Made by a program: the position numbers and the translations under genes. Under the pieces are notes generated by a model, which did no database searches, was not told the origin of the DNA, and was given only the letters and a program-made list of their open reading frames with translations. DNA of 64,000 nucleotides from Sutcliffiella horikoshii DSM 8719. Its GTDB lineage: Bacteria > Bacillota > Bacilli > Bacillales > Bacillaceae_I. The stretch is from positions 1-64,000 of the forward strand of contig LQXN01000052.1 in assembly GCA_001648575.1 (NCBI GenBank), read 5' to 3'. Shown one piece after another: positions 28,166 through 35,634 of the stretch (positions are counted from its first letter, which is position 1; each line of letters starts with the position of its first letter).

Positions 28166-28194
28166 AAAAAAAGAGACCCCTAAGGGCCTCTTTT
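28166..28194 (-). terminator. Terminator after hpf
   Basis: Hairpin AAGAGGCCC / GGGGTCTCTT with TTTTT following on the minus strand. Confidence 0.87.
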
Positions 28195-28197
28195 GTT

Positions 28198-28758
28198 TCA
28201 ATAAGATTCGATTAATCCATATTTCCCATCGTTCCGTTTATATACAACATTTGTCTCGTTTGTAGCAGCGTTCAGGAATACGAAGAAATTATGTCCCAGC
28301 AGGTTCATCTGCAGGATAGCTTCCTCACTGTCCATCGGCTTCAGGTTGTAGCGTTTCGTACGAACCAAATCTGCTTCGTCCTCTTCGTCCTCCACTGCTA
28401 CATGTGCTGGTGCGCCGTTATCGATCACTTCGTTAAATAAATATTTAGGTGAACCTGTATCGCGAAGCTTACGGTTTACCTTTGTTTTGTGTTTTCTAAT
28501 TTGTCGTTCTAGTTTATCTACGACAAGGTCTATCGCTGCATAGAGGTCATCATGATTTTCTTCTGCACGTAACACTAGGCCTGTCATAGGAATGGTCACT
28601 TCAATTTTTTGTTGGTTGTTGTAGACTTTCAGATTCACTTTGCATTCTGCGTTATCTGTGGAATCAAAATAGCGTTCAATCTTTCCGATCTTGTTTTCAA
28701 CATAATCTCGGATTGCTGGAGTTACCTCAATGTTTTCACCGCGTACGTTGTACTTCAT
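28198..28758 (-). CDS. hpf: Ribosome hibernation promoting factor, long form
   Basis: Binds the 30S decoding region and pairs ribosomes into inactive 100S dimers in stationary phase or stress. The protein has 186 residues: an N-terminal S30AE domain (about 1-100, MKYNVRGENIEVTPAIRDYV) and a C-terminal dimerisation domain (about 125-183, with TKRYNLKPMDSEEAILQMNL and NETNVVYKRNDGKYGLIE). The ATG at 28758 follows AAAGGAGGAGTTCGTTT, so the longer frame from 28791 is not used. A perfect sigma-B-type promoter lies about 120 bases upstream. B. subtilis yvyD is the homologue. Confidence 0.95.
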   Translation of the reverse strand: MKYNVRGENIEVTPAIRDYVENKIGKIERYFDSTDNAECKVNLKVYNNQQKIEVTIPMTGLVLRAEENHDDLYAAIDLVVDKLERQIRKHKTKVNRKLRDTGSPKYLFNEVIDNGAPAHVAVEDEEDEADLVRTKRYNLKPMDSEEAILQMNLLGHNFFVFLNAATNETNVVYKRNDGKYGLIESY

Positions 28759-28880
28759 AAACGAACTCCTCCTTTTGTTCCTGTTTGGCACTGCCTATCA
28801 TCCAAACATTCTGCCTACAAATTCCCTTCCACAAATGCAAGGGTTAAGCTTTATTAAGCTTATGTAAACATATTTCTACA

Positions 28881-28906
28881 ATACCCAACAGAATTCCTGC
28901 TTAAAC
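28881..28906 (-). promoter_or_regulatory. Sigma-B type promoter of hpf
   Basis: On the minus strand GTTTAA, 14 bases, GGGTAT: an exact match to the general-stress sigma-B consensus. It fits the known stress control of the B. subtilis homologue. Confidence 0.82.
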
Positions 28907-29025
28907 GTAAAAGAAATGTTAAGAATTTGTGAAGGTGTGTGGTTTGCATGTTCTTGTGGGGTGAAACAAGTATATGCGATGGGATGGGAAAAGTTTCTTA
29001 AAATCTATGGGTCACATTCAACTCT

Positions 29026-29152
29026 CTGTTACCTTCCGTTTCGGGTGTTCGCTTTCCGCGGGGCGTGTGCTTGAGCCTCCTCACTGCGTTGCGGGGTCTC
29101 AAGCTACCGCTACCTCCCGCAGGAGTCGAACACCCTACACTACAGGTAACAG
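29026..29152 (-). repeat. GC-rich intergenic foldback repeat, divergent copy
   Basis: On the minus strand it starts CTGTTACCTGTAG and ends GGAAGGTAACAG, so the terminal stem is kept although four bases on each side differ from the other copies. The core GAGACCCCGCAACGCAGTGA, then GGAGGCTCAAG, is shared. The inner stem GGGTGTTCG / CGAACACCC is also self-complementary. It occupies the gap between the gene at 29224 and hpf. Confidence 0.83.
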
Positions 29153-29195
29153 AGGAGATTTCCCTAACCTTATTTTCTCCATTTTAAAAATATAA

Positions 29196-29226
29196 TAAAA
29201 AACCCTCCATAGTTGGTGGAGGGTTA
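29196..29226 (-). terminator. Terminator at the end of the fliD-fliS-fliT set
   Basis: Hairpin AACCCTCCACC / TATGGAGGGTT followed by TTTTTATTA on the minus strand; it overlaps the last stop codon. Confidence 0.87.
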
Positions 29227-29610
29227 GTGGGCGATGTGGGGGAGGATATGATGTTGGATTTGGTTTTTCCAGTTTTCGTATGCTGGTTGGATAAAGGTAC
29301 GCAGTGCTTCTTTTTCCGGTATGGTATTTTGATCAAAATGGCCGATTTGTTCGAGTTCCTCTAATAAATCTCCAAATTGGGCAATTACCTGAAGGGCTTT
29401 TTCGTTCTTTTCAAAAAGAATCACGAGATTCACGTGTGCTTCCGCAATTTTTCCTATTGCGTCGTAACTGTCGAGCACCACTTGTCGTGTTACTGGTGTG
29501 GAGGCGTTTCGGTTCTCATCACTCAAATAGTCAAAAGCTTCTTCTACCGTTTCCAGTAGGGCATTATATTTCTTTAGTAACAAAAATTCATCTTCTTTCA
29601 AAGCAGCCAT
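29224..29610 (-). CDS. Hypothetical helical protein at the end of the fliDST operon
   Basis: A 128-residue, mostly helical acidic protein (MAALKEDEFLLLKKYNALLE) with no domain I recognise. It starts nine bases after the fliT stop behind AGGTGTAAAGG and is followed by the operon terminator, so it is co-transcribed with the flagellar genes. A filament-cap or export-chaperone role is possible from position only. B. subtilis has no counterpart I recall at this place. Confidence 0.65.
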   Translation of the reverse strand: MAALKEDEFLLLKKYNALLETVEEAFDYLSDENRNASTPVTRQVVLDSYDAIGKIAEAHVNLVILFEKNEKALQVIAQFGDLLEELEQIGHFDQNTIPEKEALRTFIQPAYENWKNQIQHHILPHIAH

Positions 29611-29619
29611 CCTTTACAC

Positions 29620-29973
29620 CTAGTTTCTCTTATCATAATACATCCCATCTGCCGTCGGAGTGCTATATGCTTGCCCATAAACTTTTGCTGTCTTTTTTGA
29701 CTGCTGGATTTGTCCCCACTCCTGCTTTAATTGTTTGTGAAAACTCTCAAGCTTCGGGGTTACCTGCTGACTCGCTAATGCCACCTTTTTACCGATTACC
29801 ATTTCCGCTTCGGAAAAAGGGGGTGCAAGGCGAGCGAGTAAAGTATCCCTAATCTGCAACGCCTTATCTATTTCTTCCAAGAAAGCGTCCCTGCTATCTT
29901 CGGCAGGTAGCGGGCCTTCCAGTAATGTCAAAAGATGAGTGGTGACTTTATCTAAGTTTTCAATCACGTTCAT
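29620..29973 (-). CDS. fliT: Flagellar protein FliT-like chaperone
   Basis: A 117-residue helical protein in the fliT position. It starts at the ATG 29973, which overlaps the fliS stop (TAATG); the longer upstream frame is inside fliS. Sequence such as VTTHLLTLLEGPLPAED and KALQIRDTLLARLAPPFSEA fits the poorly conserved FliT family, which keeps the filament cap protein FliD unfolded for export. The assignment rests mainly on position and length. Confidence 0.75.
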   Translation of the reverse strand: MNVIENLDKVTTHLLTLLEGPLPAEDSRDAFLEEIDKALQIRDTLLARLAPPFSEAEMVIGKKVALASQQVTPKLESFHKQLKQEWGQIQQSKKTAKVYGQAYSTPTADGMYYDKRN

Positions 29974-30374
29974 TATGCCTGCCCAGCCTGAGCAAAAGCC
30001 TGCTGCCGGTTTGCTTGAATAACCTGCTTCCATGCATCGCGGAATTCCATCATAAGGCCTTCCACTTCCTCCACGACCGCCGTGTCATTCTTCAGGTTAG
30101 CATCAATCAGACGGCGGTTCATATAGTCATACATCGTCATCATCGATTTCCCGACATCTTGGCTGGTATCAAGGGTGACCATCAGTTCTTGAATGATTTT
30201 CTGCGCTTTGAGGAGGTTGATGTTTTTCATTTCTATATTCTTGTCTTCCATTGCTTTTTTCGACAGCTTCATGAATTTCAGAGAGCCGTTGTAAAGCATA
30301 AGAGTCAACTCACCAGGGGTAGCAGTGTTAACCGAGTTTTGTTGATAGGCTTGATAGGGATTATTGATTGCCAT
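29973..30374 (-). CDS. fliS: Flagellin export chaperone FliS
   Basis: Binds the C-terminus of flagellin in the cytosol and prevents early polymerisation; in Bacillus it also works with FliW. It has 133 residues as a four-helix bundle, with the N-terminal cap NPYQAYQQNSVNTATPGELT and LMLYNGSLKFMKLSKKAMED. It overlaps fliT by one base and follows fliD by 20 bases, so it is co-transcribed. Confidence 0.95.
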   Translation of the reverse strand: MAINNPYQAYQQNSVNTATPGELTLMLYNGSLKFMKLSKKAMEDKNIEMKNINLLKAQKIIQELMVTLDTSQDVGKSMMTMYDYMNRRLIDANLKNDTAVVEEVEGLMMEFRDAWKQVIQANRQQAFAQAGQA

Positions 30375-30394
30375 GATAATTCTCTCCTTTTACA

Positions 30395-32149
30395 TCAGCC
30401 ATTGAAAAATTGACTCATTAATTGCATCGATTGCTGATTTGATAGCCCGATTGCTTTTTCCATTGCGGTGAACTGTTTCCAATAACGTGCCTCGACTGTC
30501 TGCATTCTGCGTTCGAAGGCGGAAATGCGCTGATCAACATTTAATAATTCTCTTCCCATTGTGAACTGCTGTGCAGTACGGGTTGGCGTCCCTGCCCTTG
30601 CTTCAATGGATTGGATGGTCGCCGTTACATTTTCTCGTAACTTCCAAGCAAGACCCTGGGAAGATCTATCTGTCCCATTTGCAGTAAATAACTCCATTAC
30701 AGAACTTGAATCTTTCTCAATTGCTGCTCTTAACTTATCTTCATCTATAATAAGCTTTCCCTTGTCCAAATAATTAGCGCCAGTGGAAATACCGATTTGT
30801 GAAAGCTGATTATATGCTCCTGTTATCCCCGAAATAGGCTCATAAAAGCTCATTCGCATCTTACCTAATCCAGATGAAAGGATGGAATCATTTCTTAAAA
30901 GCCCACTCATCGCCTTCTCTTCCCACTGTTCAATCTGTTTTTCTGAAAGGGATTCCCGCTCATCATTGGAAAGAGGCTTGTAATCACGATACAACGGTTC
31001 ACCTAGTTTACCATTGATTTTTCCGATTAGCTCATTGTATTTTGTAATATAGTCTTTAATGGCTTGGAATGTCTTATCTGTATCATTCTTAATCGTTATA
31101 ACAGATTCGCCTTCCATATCACCATTCAAGGTGAATGTCACACCATTTAACGTGAAAGAATTTGAATTCCGCTCGGTTGCAACGCCGTTGATCTTGAATG
31201 TAGCTGCTGTTCCACCCTGTTCAATGTTGTTTTCGTCTAGTTTCATCACATTCGTCATAAAAGCACCAGTTACTTGGATTTCATGAGAAGCGTCTGAAGA
31301 CCTGAATGTACCTGCATCTTTTCTAGTCATCATGATGGTCCCTTTTACTTCATCAAAAAAGGCCGTAACACCAACATTGGATGAACTTATTCTATTCATC
31401 ACTTCATTCATAGTGGCGGAACCATCGAACTTAAATCCCTGTTCCACCTTCGCACCTTGTTGATTGAAGGTTGTAATGGAAAAATCAAAACTGAATGTAT
31501 CATATTCTAATGCTTCGACTTCACTGCCTGCTGCCAATGGTTCATTGAAATTAAGTTTTCCTGTTTTTTCGTCAAGCGTTGCGAAGGTACCGTTTATATC
31601 TTCCGGAACATTCGAAGTGGTATAGACGGGAATATCCACAGATCCTACCGAAATGCTCATTCCTTCTTTCCAGGCAACCGCCCCGGACAATTGCAACGAA
31701 CTTGTCTCCCCATCAATCACAAATGCTTCTTGTGTATGTTGGGTGAGAGTAAAGTTTTGAAACTTGTCCCTTTGCTCCCAAAGGCTTTTATTCGGATCAA
31801 ATGAACTGCCTTCTTCTAAAAGGTTTGTTGAAGTTCTGTATGCTGCTGTAGCTGCCTTAACATCTGAAATTGTGTAATTTGCATTAGCAGCTGAAGAGGA
31901 AGCAAGAGCAGATACAGCCGGGTTACTAGATGTCACCTGTTTTTGCGAGTAACTTCTCTGCAAGGTCATATCGAAGGATAAATTTCGAAAGTCGTTTAAA
32001 AGCCTATTTGACTCCCTATATGCATCCCTCTTCCATTCCAACAATTGCTTCTGCTGTGTCAATTTATTTATCGGCATACGCTGGGCCTTCATCAGATCGC
32101 TTACCATCTGATTAATATCCAACCCACTTTGAAACCCAGTTAAGCGCAT
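30395..32149 (-). CDS. fliD: Flagellar filament cap protein FliD
   Basis: The hook-associated protein 2 that caps the growing filament, 584 residues. The N-terminal FliD_N domain has MRLTGFQSGLDINQMVSDLM. The variable D2/D3 part is in the middle, and the C-terminal FliD_C domain contains VMELFTANGTDRSSQGLAW and helical ends for polymerisation. The ATG at 32149 follows GGTGGTGAAGGAT; the four upstream codons fall in the binding site. It lies between flaG and fliS in one operon. Confidence 0.95.
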   Translation of the reverse strand: MRLTGFQSGLDINQMVSDLMKAQRMPINKLTQQKQLLEWKRDAYRESNRLLNDFRNLSFDMTLQRSYSQKQVTSSNPAVSALASSSAANANYTISDVKAATAAYRTSTNLLEEGSSFDPNKSLWEQRDKFQNFTLTQHTQEAFVIDGETSSLQLSGAVAWKEGMSISVGSVDIPVYTTSNVPEDINGTFATLDEKTGKLNFNEPLAAGSEVEALEYDTFSFDFSITTFNQQGAKVEQGFKFDGSATMNEVMNRISSSNVGVTAFFDEVKGTIMMTRKDAGTFRSSDASHEIQVTGAFMTNVMKLDENNIEQGGTAATFKINGVATERNSNSFTLNGVTFTLNGDMEGESVITIKNDTDKTFQAIKDYITKYNELIGKINGKLGEPLYRDYKPLSNDERESLSEKQIEQWEEKAMSGLLRNDSILSSGLGKMRMSFYEPISGITGAYNQLSQIGISTGANYLDKGKLIIDEDKLRAAIEKDSSSVMELFTANGTDRSSQGLAWKLRENVTATIQSIEARAGTPTRTAQQFTMGRELLNVDQRISAFERRMQTVEARYWKQFTAMEKAIGLSNQQSMQLMSQFFNG

Positions 32150-32161
32150 ATCCTTCACCAC

Positions 32162-32509
32162 CTATATCTTTTTATCAACAAACAACCCCATATATTCGGT
32201 CATTGCCGCATACATATCTAAAAATTTCTTCGACGGTATTTCGCGAACCACCTCATCGGTCTCGACATCAACAACCGTCACATAATATTCATTCAAATCA
32301 TCGTGTAACTCAAAGCGCACAGCTACATTCATCGGCTTCATGAAACCATTCATGCCTGCCACGATGGTTTCCATCTGTATTCTGCTCTGTTCAGGATGAG
32401 CTTGCTTCGCTTCCTTAATTGAAACATCTACTTTTGTTGAAACTTTTCCTAGTGATTGCGTTCTAGTTGTGGGATCAAAGGTGCCGCTTCCAATTCGCGA
32501 AATGTGCAT
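32162..32509 (-). CDS. flaG: FlaG family flagellar protein
   Basis: A 115-residue FlaG-type protein (B. subtilis YvyC). The C-terminal conserved part contains VAVRFELHDDLNEYYVTVVD and VREIPSKKFLDMYAAMTEYM. FlaG proteins affect filament length; the mechanism is unknown. It is first in flaG-fliD-fliS-fliT-(29224), with CGGAGGGG before the ATG and a likely sigma-D promoter upstream. Confidence 0.9.
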   Translation of the reverse strand: MHISRIGSGTFDPTTRTQSLGKVSTKVDVSIKEAKQAHPEQSRIQMETIVAGMNGFMKPMNVAVRFELHDDLNEYYVTVVDVETDEVVREIPSKKFLDMYAAMTEYMGLFVDKKI

Positions 32510-32545
32510 ACAGGTCCCCTCCGTGAAATGTTTACTCTATTAGTA

Positions 32546-32571
32546 ATATCGGTAGGCCAAAAAAGATATTA
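32546..32571 (-). promoter_or_regulatory. Probable sigma-D promoter of flaG-fliD-fliS-fliT
   Basis: On the minus strand TAAT, 14 bases, ACCGATAT, one mismatch in each box from the sigma-D consensus TAAA/GCCGATAT. It starts 37 bases upstream of flaG. Confidence 0.6.
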
Positions 32572-32644
32572 AGAGGTTTGGGGAATTTATATAATTGAGA
32601 TAGTTTTGGAGCTTCGTAGGGTATAATAATATGGAGGAATAAAA

Positions 32645-33637
32645 TTGACTCCAATCGATGATCTATTAAAGATAATTCCAAGTAAAATCGTCTCACTATT
32701 TACAGGTAAACTACTGGGGGATGCCAATTTGAACCTTCAAAAAGGTAAAAGACCTCGTTTCTACTTTTCACATTCTATCAATGATAAAGAGTGGACTTTT
32801 TATTGTTATGAAAGGCTGAAATCCTTCTTACCACTACCTTCCCCTAAATTTTCGAGAATTTCAGATGCTCGTGTTCTACAAGGGTATACTGAAAAATACT
32901 ATGTACAGTCTAAAACATGTGTGGCAAATGATTTACTTAAAGAAATTTGGTATCCGAACAACAAAAAGACCATACCAATTTCCCTTCTAGAAAAAACCCT
33001 CAATACAGAAGCTCTTGCATGGTGGTACCAGGACGATGGCCATCTTAAAAAGAAGGAAAATACCGTACAGAAAATAATTCTATCTACAGATTCGTTTTCA
33101 AAAGGTGAGAACCTGCATCTAATAAATATTTTAAGAAATAACTTCCAACTTGAATTTTCATTAGATGGTCAAAACCGCCTAGTCCTCTATAACATGCCTC
33201 AAATAAGATACTTTTTATTTTTAGTGGACCCGCATATTCATCCATGTATGAGCAGAAAAAAATCTAGTATAGTACACCCAGTTTCTCCTCAGCCATTATA
33301 TAAGCGCACAACAATATATCTACCAACCTCTATAGTTCTTAATCACCCGACAAAAGATATCAATTCATTCCTAGAATATCTACCTAATATTGAAAAGAAT
33401 TTCCTAACAAGGCACGACCTCGCTCTATTCTATAAAACATCAGACTTTAAAAGTGTCATTGCTATAAACAAAGCAAATACACTAGGCTATCAAATCCGAA
33501 TAAACCAATCAGCACTTCAAAAAATGTATTTCATTCAGAATTTACTCGGGTTAACCAATAGTCAAATAACATTTCTTTGTTACTTAAATCAAACTAAAAA
33601 GAATTATTCTGTCTATGGAAAATACAAAGATAATTAG
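32645..33637 (+). CDS. Free-standing LAGLIDADG homing endonuclease
   Basis: A 330-residue DNA endonuclease of the two-motif LAGLIDADG type (PF03161-like). Motif 1 is FTGKLLGDANL (about residues 19-29), and motif 2 is ALAWWYQDDGHL (near 127-138), each ending in the acidic residue that binds metal at the active site. KIILSTDSFSKGEN after motif 2 is typical of the family. The rest is basic and probably contacts DNA. It starts with TTG behind GGAGG, with TATAAT just upstream (32622-32627). It sits alone between flaG and hag, convergent with hag. Since hag has two ORF-less group I introns, it is the likely mobility enzyme of one of them, acting from outside the intron. Confidence 0.87.
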   Translation: MTPIDDLLKIIPSKIVSLFTGKLLGDANLNLQKGKRPRFYFSHSINDKEWTFYCYERLKSFLPLPSPKFSRISDARVLQGYTEKYYVQSKTCVANDLLKEIWYPNNKKTIPISLLEKTLNTEALAWWYQDDGHLKKKENTVQKIILSTDSFSKGENLHLINILRNNFQLEFSLDGQNRLVLYNMPQIRYFLFLVDPHIHPCMSRKKSSIVHPVSPQPLYKRTTIYLPTSIVLNHPTKDINSFLEYLPNIEKNFLTRHDLALFYKTSDFKSVIAINKANTLGYQIRINQSALQKMYFIQNLLGLTNSQITFLCYLNQTKKNYSVYGKYKDN

Positions 33638-33693
33638 CGAGTGCAATACCTTAGCATAATAGAAAATAGGAGTCCTTTCCATCATATATATAA

Positions 33694-33727
33694 CAAAAGA
33701 GACCCTAGTAAACCTAGAGTCCCTTTT
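33694..33727. terminator. Terminator between hag and the endonuclease gene
   Basis: Hairpin GGGACTCTAGG / CCTAGGGTCTC with TTTTGTT on the minus strand and CCTTTT on the plus strand; it ends hag and can also serve the convergent endonuclease gene. Confidence 0.85.
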
Positions 33728-33737
33728 AGATCTGTTA

Positions 33738-35220
33738 TTAACGAAGAAGTTGTAATACACCCTGAGGCTGCTGGTTTGCTTGAGCCAACATTGCTTGAGA
33801 TGCTTGTGCAAGAATAGAATTCTTAGTTTGTTCCATCATTTCTTTCGCCATCGTGCGAACATTTACTTTCATAAATGACTAGACTATATCTTCACCCTCA
33901 CTTAATTGTAGGGGTCGGGCACTTCGGATTCACAGTGCTGATGGACACCGTTTCACCTATGGATTTCATCACCATAGCTTTGCCTTAGATGGTTTATCCT
34001 AGTCGTTGAACCTTCTCCATCCTTTCAGAACAGGAGCTTGGCTGCTGATTGCCAAATCTTTTCTTTTTTCAAAGCCCTCACGCTTGTCGTTTCCAACTAC
34101 GTTGTGGCAAGAAAAGCTCTAATGGGTTTCCAGCAATTCACCCGATAGTAATCGCTAACCGTTACCAGTTAGGACGACTGTGCTTGTTGCTGCTTATGCA
34201 GCTAAAGCATAATCAACGTCACGAACACGTGATTCTGCCGCAGTGAGATTTTCAGATGCATTATTTAAATTATTTATTGTATGCTCTAGTCTATTTTGGT
34301 AAGCACCTAATAAAGAACGACCAGCAGAAACTGTTTCTATCTGTTCATTTATTGTTTCAATTAATGCTGTTGCAGTTGCTTCATCTGCTACATCAGTGGA
34401 AGAAAGAGTTCCTACTGCAGTTTCGATATCAGTTAAGTCAATCCCAGCTGTAGTAAAGTCTAACTCCATTTGTTGTTCGTTATTTGCCCCAACTTGAAAC
34501 TTGACTGCACCATTTCCATCACCTGATGTTCCGTCTAATAAGTTCTGAGTATTAAACTGTGTTGTATCTTTAATTCTGGTTATTTCTTTTCCTAATTCAG
34601 CTAACTCATTTCCAATAGCTTCTCTATCTTTGTCAACGTTAGTATCATTAGAACCTTGAACAGCAAGTTCGCGCATTCTTTGAAGGATATCATGAACTTC
34701 ATTAAGCGCTCCTTCAGCTGTTTGAATCATAGAAATCAATTATGTTATCGCAAAGGCTTTTTATCCTCTGCTTCTTTATGTTTCCATAAAGTTCAGGTCA
34801 TATCTTCACCCCATTAGGGTGCCCCGCGCTCGTGGGTGGGTTATCGGTACGGTTCCTCACCACCTGACCGTCACACCTTCCTAGTTACTTGCTTACCGAT
34901 TCACTAGGCTCGGCTCGGTATTGCCCACCATCCACATAATAGCTGGTTTGGGGTTCCACCGAATTCACGGAGTTATCATTTAAGCATTACTGCTTAAAGC
35001 GGCATTTCTATTTACCGTCTTGTGCGTTTCGGGAAGCTTGATCTAATCCACGAACTTGAGCTCTCATTTTTTCAGAAATAGCTAGTCCAGCAGCATCGTC
35101 CCCAGCTTTATTAATACGTAAACCTGAAGATAATTTCTCCATAGACTTCATTTGCGCATTAGTTGCAGTACCTAACTGACGGTGTGTGTTCAACGCAGCA
35201 ATATTGTTATTAATTCTCAT
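33738..35220 (-). CDS. hag: Flagellin gene interrupted by two group I introns (three exons)
   Basis: The filament protein gene. Exon 1 is 35220-35014 (69 aa, [16 protein letters not shown] to ASRNAQDG). Exon 2 is 34736-34212 (175 aa, [18 protein letters not shown] to [10 protein letters not shown]). Exon 3 is 33851-33738 (37 aa, [14 protein letters not shown] to [10 protein letters not shown]). Joined, they give a normal short Bacillus flagellin of 281 aa with intact D0/D1 termini. Unspliced, exon 1 ends two codons into the intron (GK-stop) and exon 2 reads into YALAA-stop. Both junctions fall between codons. The leader has a sigma-D promoter, a CsrA-binding hairpin and AAGGAGG. Confidence 0.93.
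33852..34211 (-). ncRNA. Group I intron 2 of hag (360 nt)
   Basis: The intron lies between GTTGAT and ATGGCG, so it follows a U and ends in G as group I introns do. The core has canonical elements in order: AATTGCTGGAAACCC (P), GGCAATCAGCAGCCAAGC (Q), GTTCAACGACTAGG (R) and GAAGATATAGTC (S), with GACTA/TAGTC forming P7. A possible internal guide is GTTAGCG, which can pair with exon CGTTGAT across G-U. No ORF of note is inside. The set resembles the IA-type introns of phages. Confidence 0.9.
34737..35013 (-). ncRNA. Group I intron 1 of hag (277 nt)
   Basis: The intron begins after GACGGT and ends ...CATAATTG before ATTTCT. The exon end AAGACGGU pairs with GCCGCTTT a few bases into the intron (P1, with the conserved U-G at the splice site). 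The hairpin TTAAGCA / TGCTTAA follows as P2. Core elements seen are GGCAATACCGAGCCGAGCC (Q region) and GGTGAAGATATGACC (S), with GGTCA/TGACC as P7. It has no ORF. Its Q region looks like tRNA-Leu-type introns rather than intron 2, so the two introns seem unrelated. Confidence 0.9.
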
Positions 35221-35229
35221 TACAATTTT

Positions 35230-35271
35230 CCTCCTTGAGTTCTCGCCGATTTCACGTCCCTGTGTAATCGG
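35230..35271 (-). promoter_or_regulatory. CsrA-binding region in the hag leader
   Basis: 35271-35246 folds as CCGATT-CAC / GTG-AATCGG with AGGGA in the apical loop, the ideal CsrA target. A second GGA lies in the ribosome binding site AAGGAGG (35236-35230). This matches the two-site CsrA repression known for B. subtilis hag, relieved by FliW. Confidence 0.8.
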
Positions 35272-35333
35272 TGTTGGATTTGCAAACAGATCAAAAGTCG
35301 GCCGCCTTTTAATTCTATTTGCTTACATGTTTT

Positions 35334-35359
35334 ATATCGACCATACACGATAACTTTTA
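35334..35359 (-). promoter_or_regulatory. Sigma-D promoter of hag
   Basis: On the minus strand TAAA, 14 bases, GTCGATAT, one mismatch from the consensus GCCGATAT, about 115 bases upstream of the hag start. Confidence 0.8.
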
Positions 35360-35391
35360 ATAGGTTTTGAGAGAATTTTTTATAAATTGTT

Positions 35392-35619
35392 TTATTTTTT
35401 TAGTTGGTTGCTCAAAGCTTGCAGAAGATCGATTGAGGAGTGCGACGCTGCGTTGTTTTCTTCCTGGATGGAAAGATAGATTTCTTTTCTATGTATCTCA
35501 ATATTCTTTGGTGCTTGGATACCGAGCTTCACTTGATCGCCATTTATAGAAACAACAGTAATTTCAATGTCATCACCGATTTTAATCGCTTCATCTTTTT
35601 TACGGGTTAAAACTAGCAT
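35392..35619 (-). CDS. csrA: Carbon storage regulator CsrA, translational repressor
   Basis: A 75-residue RNA-binding dimer that blocks translation of hag mRNA. It has the canonical [20 protein letters not shown] and [19 protein letters not shown] with the RNA-binding Arg. GGAAGGGGGACACCAT precedes the ATG. It lies between fliW and hag. FliW, when not bound to flagellin, sequesters CsrA, so hag is translated only as flagellin is exported. Confidence 0.96.
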   Translation of the reverse strand: MLVLTRKKDEAIKIGDDIEITVVSINGDQVKLGIQAPKNIEIHRKEIYLSIQEENNAASHSSIDLLQALSNQLKK

Positions 35620-35634
35620 ATGGTGTCCCCCTTC

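Noticed and set aside
29304-29852. Open frame of 182 codons on the + strand
   Set aside because: It is antisense to fliT and the gene at 29224, with low-complexity, Ser/Leu/Phe-rich sequence and no start signal.
34194-34739. Stand-alone flagellin fragment gene
   Set aside because: Its ends run into intron sequence; it is exon 2 of hag, not a separate gene or a pseudogene.
35008-35220. Truncated 70-residue flagellin
   Set aside because: It is exon 1 plus two intron-encoded codons (K and stop context); joining at 35014/34736 restores flagellin.
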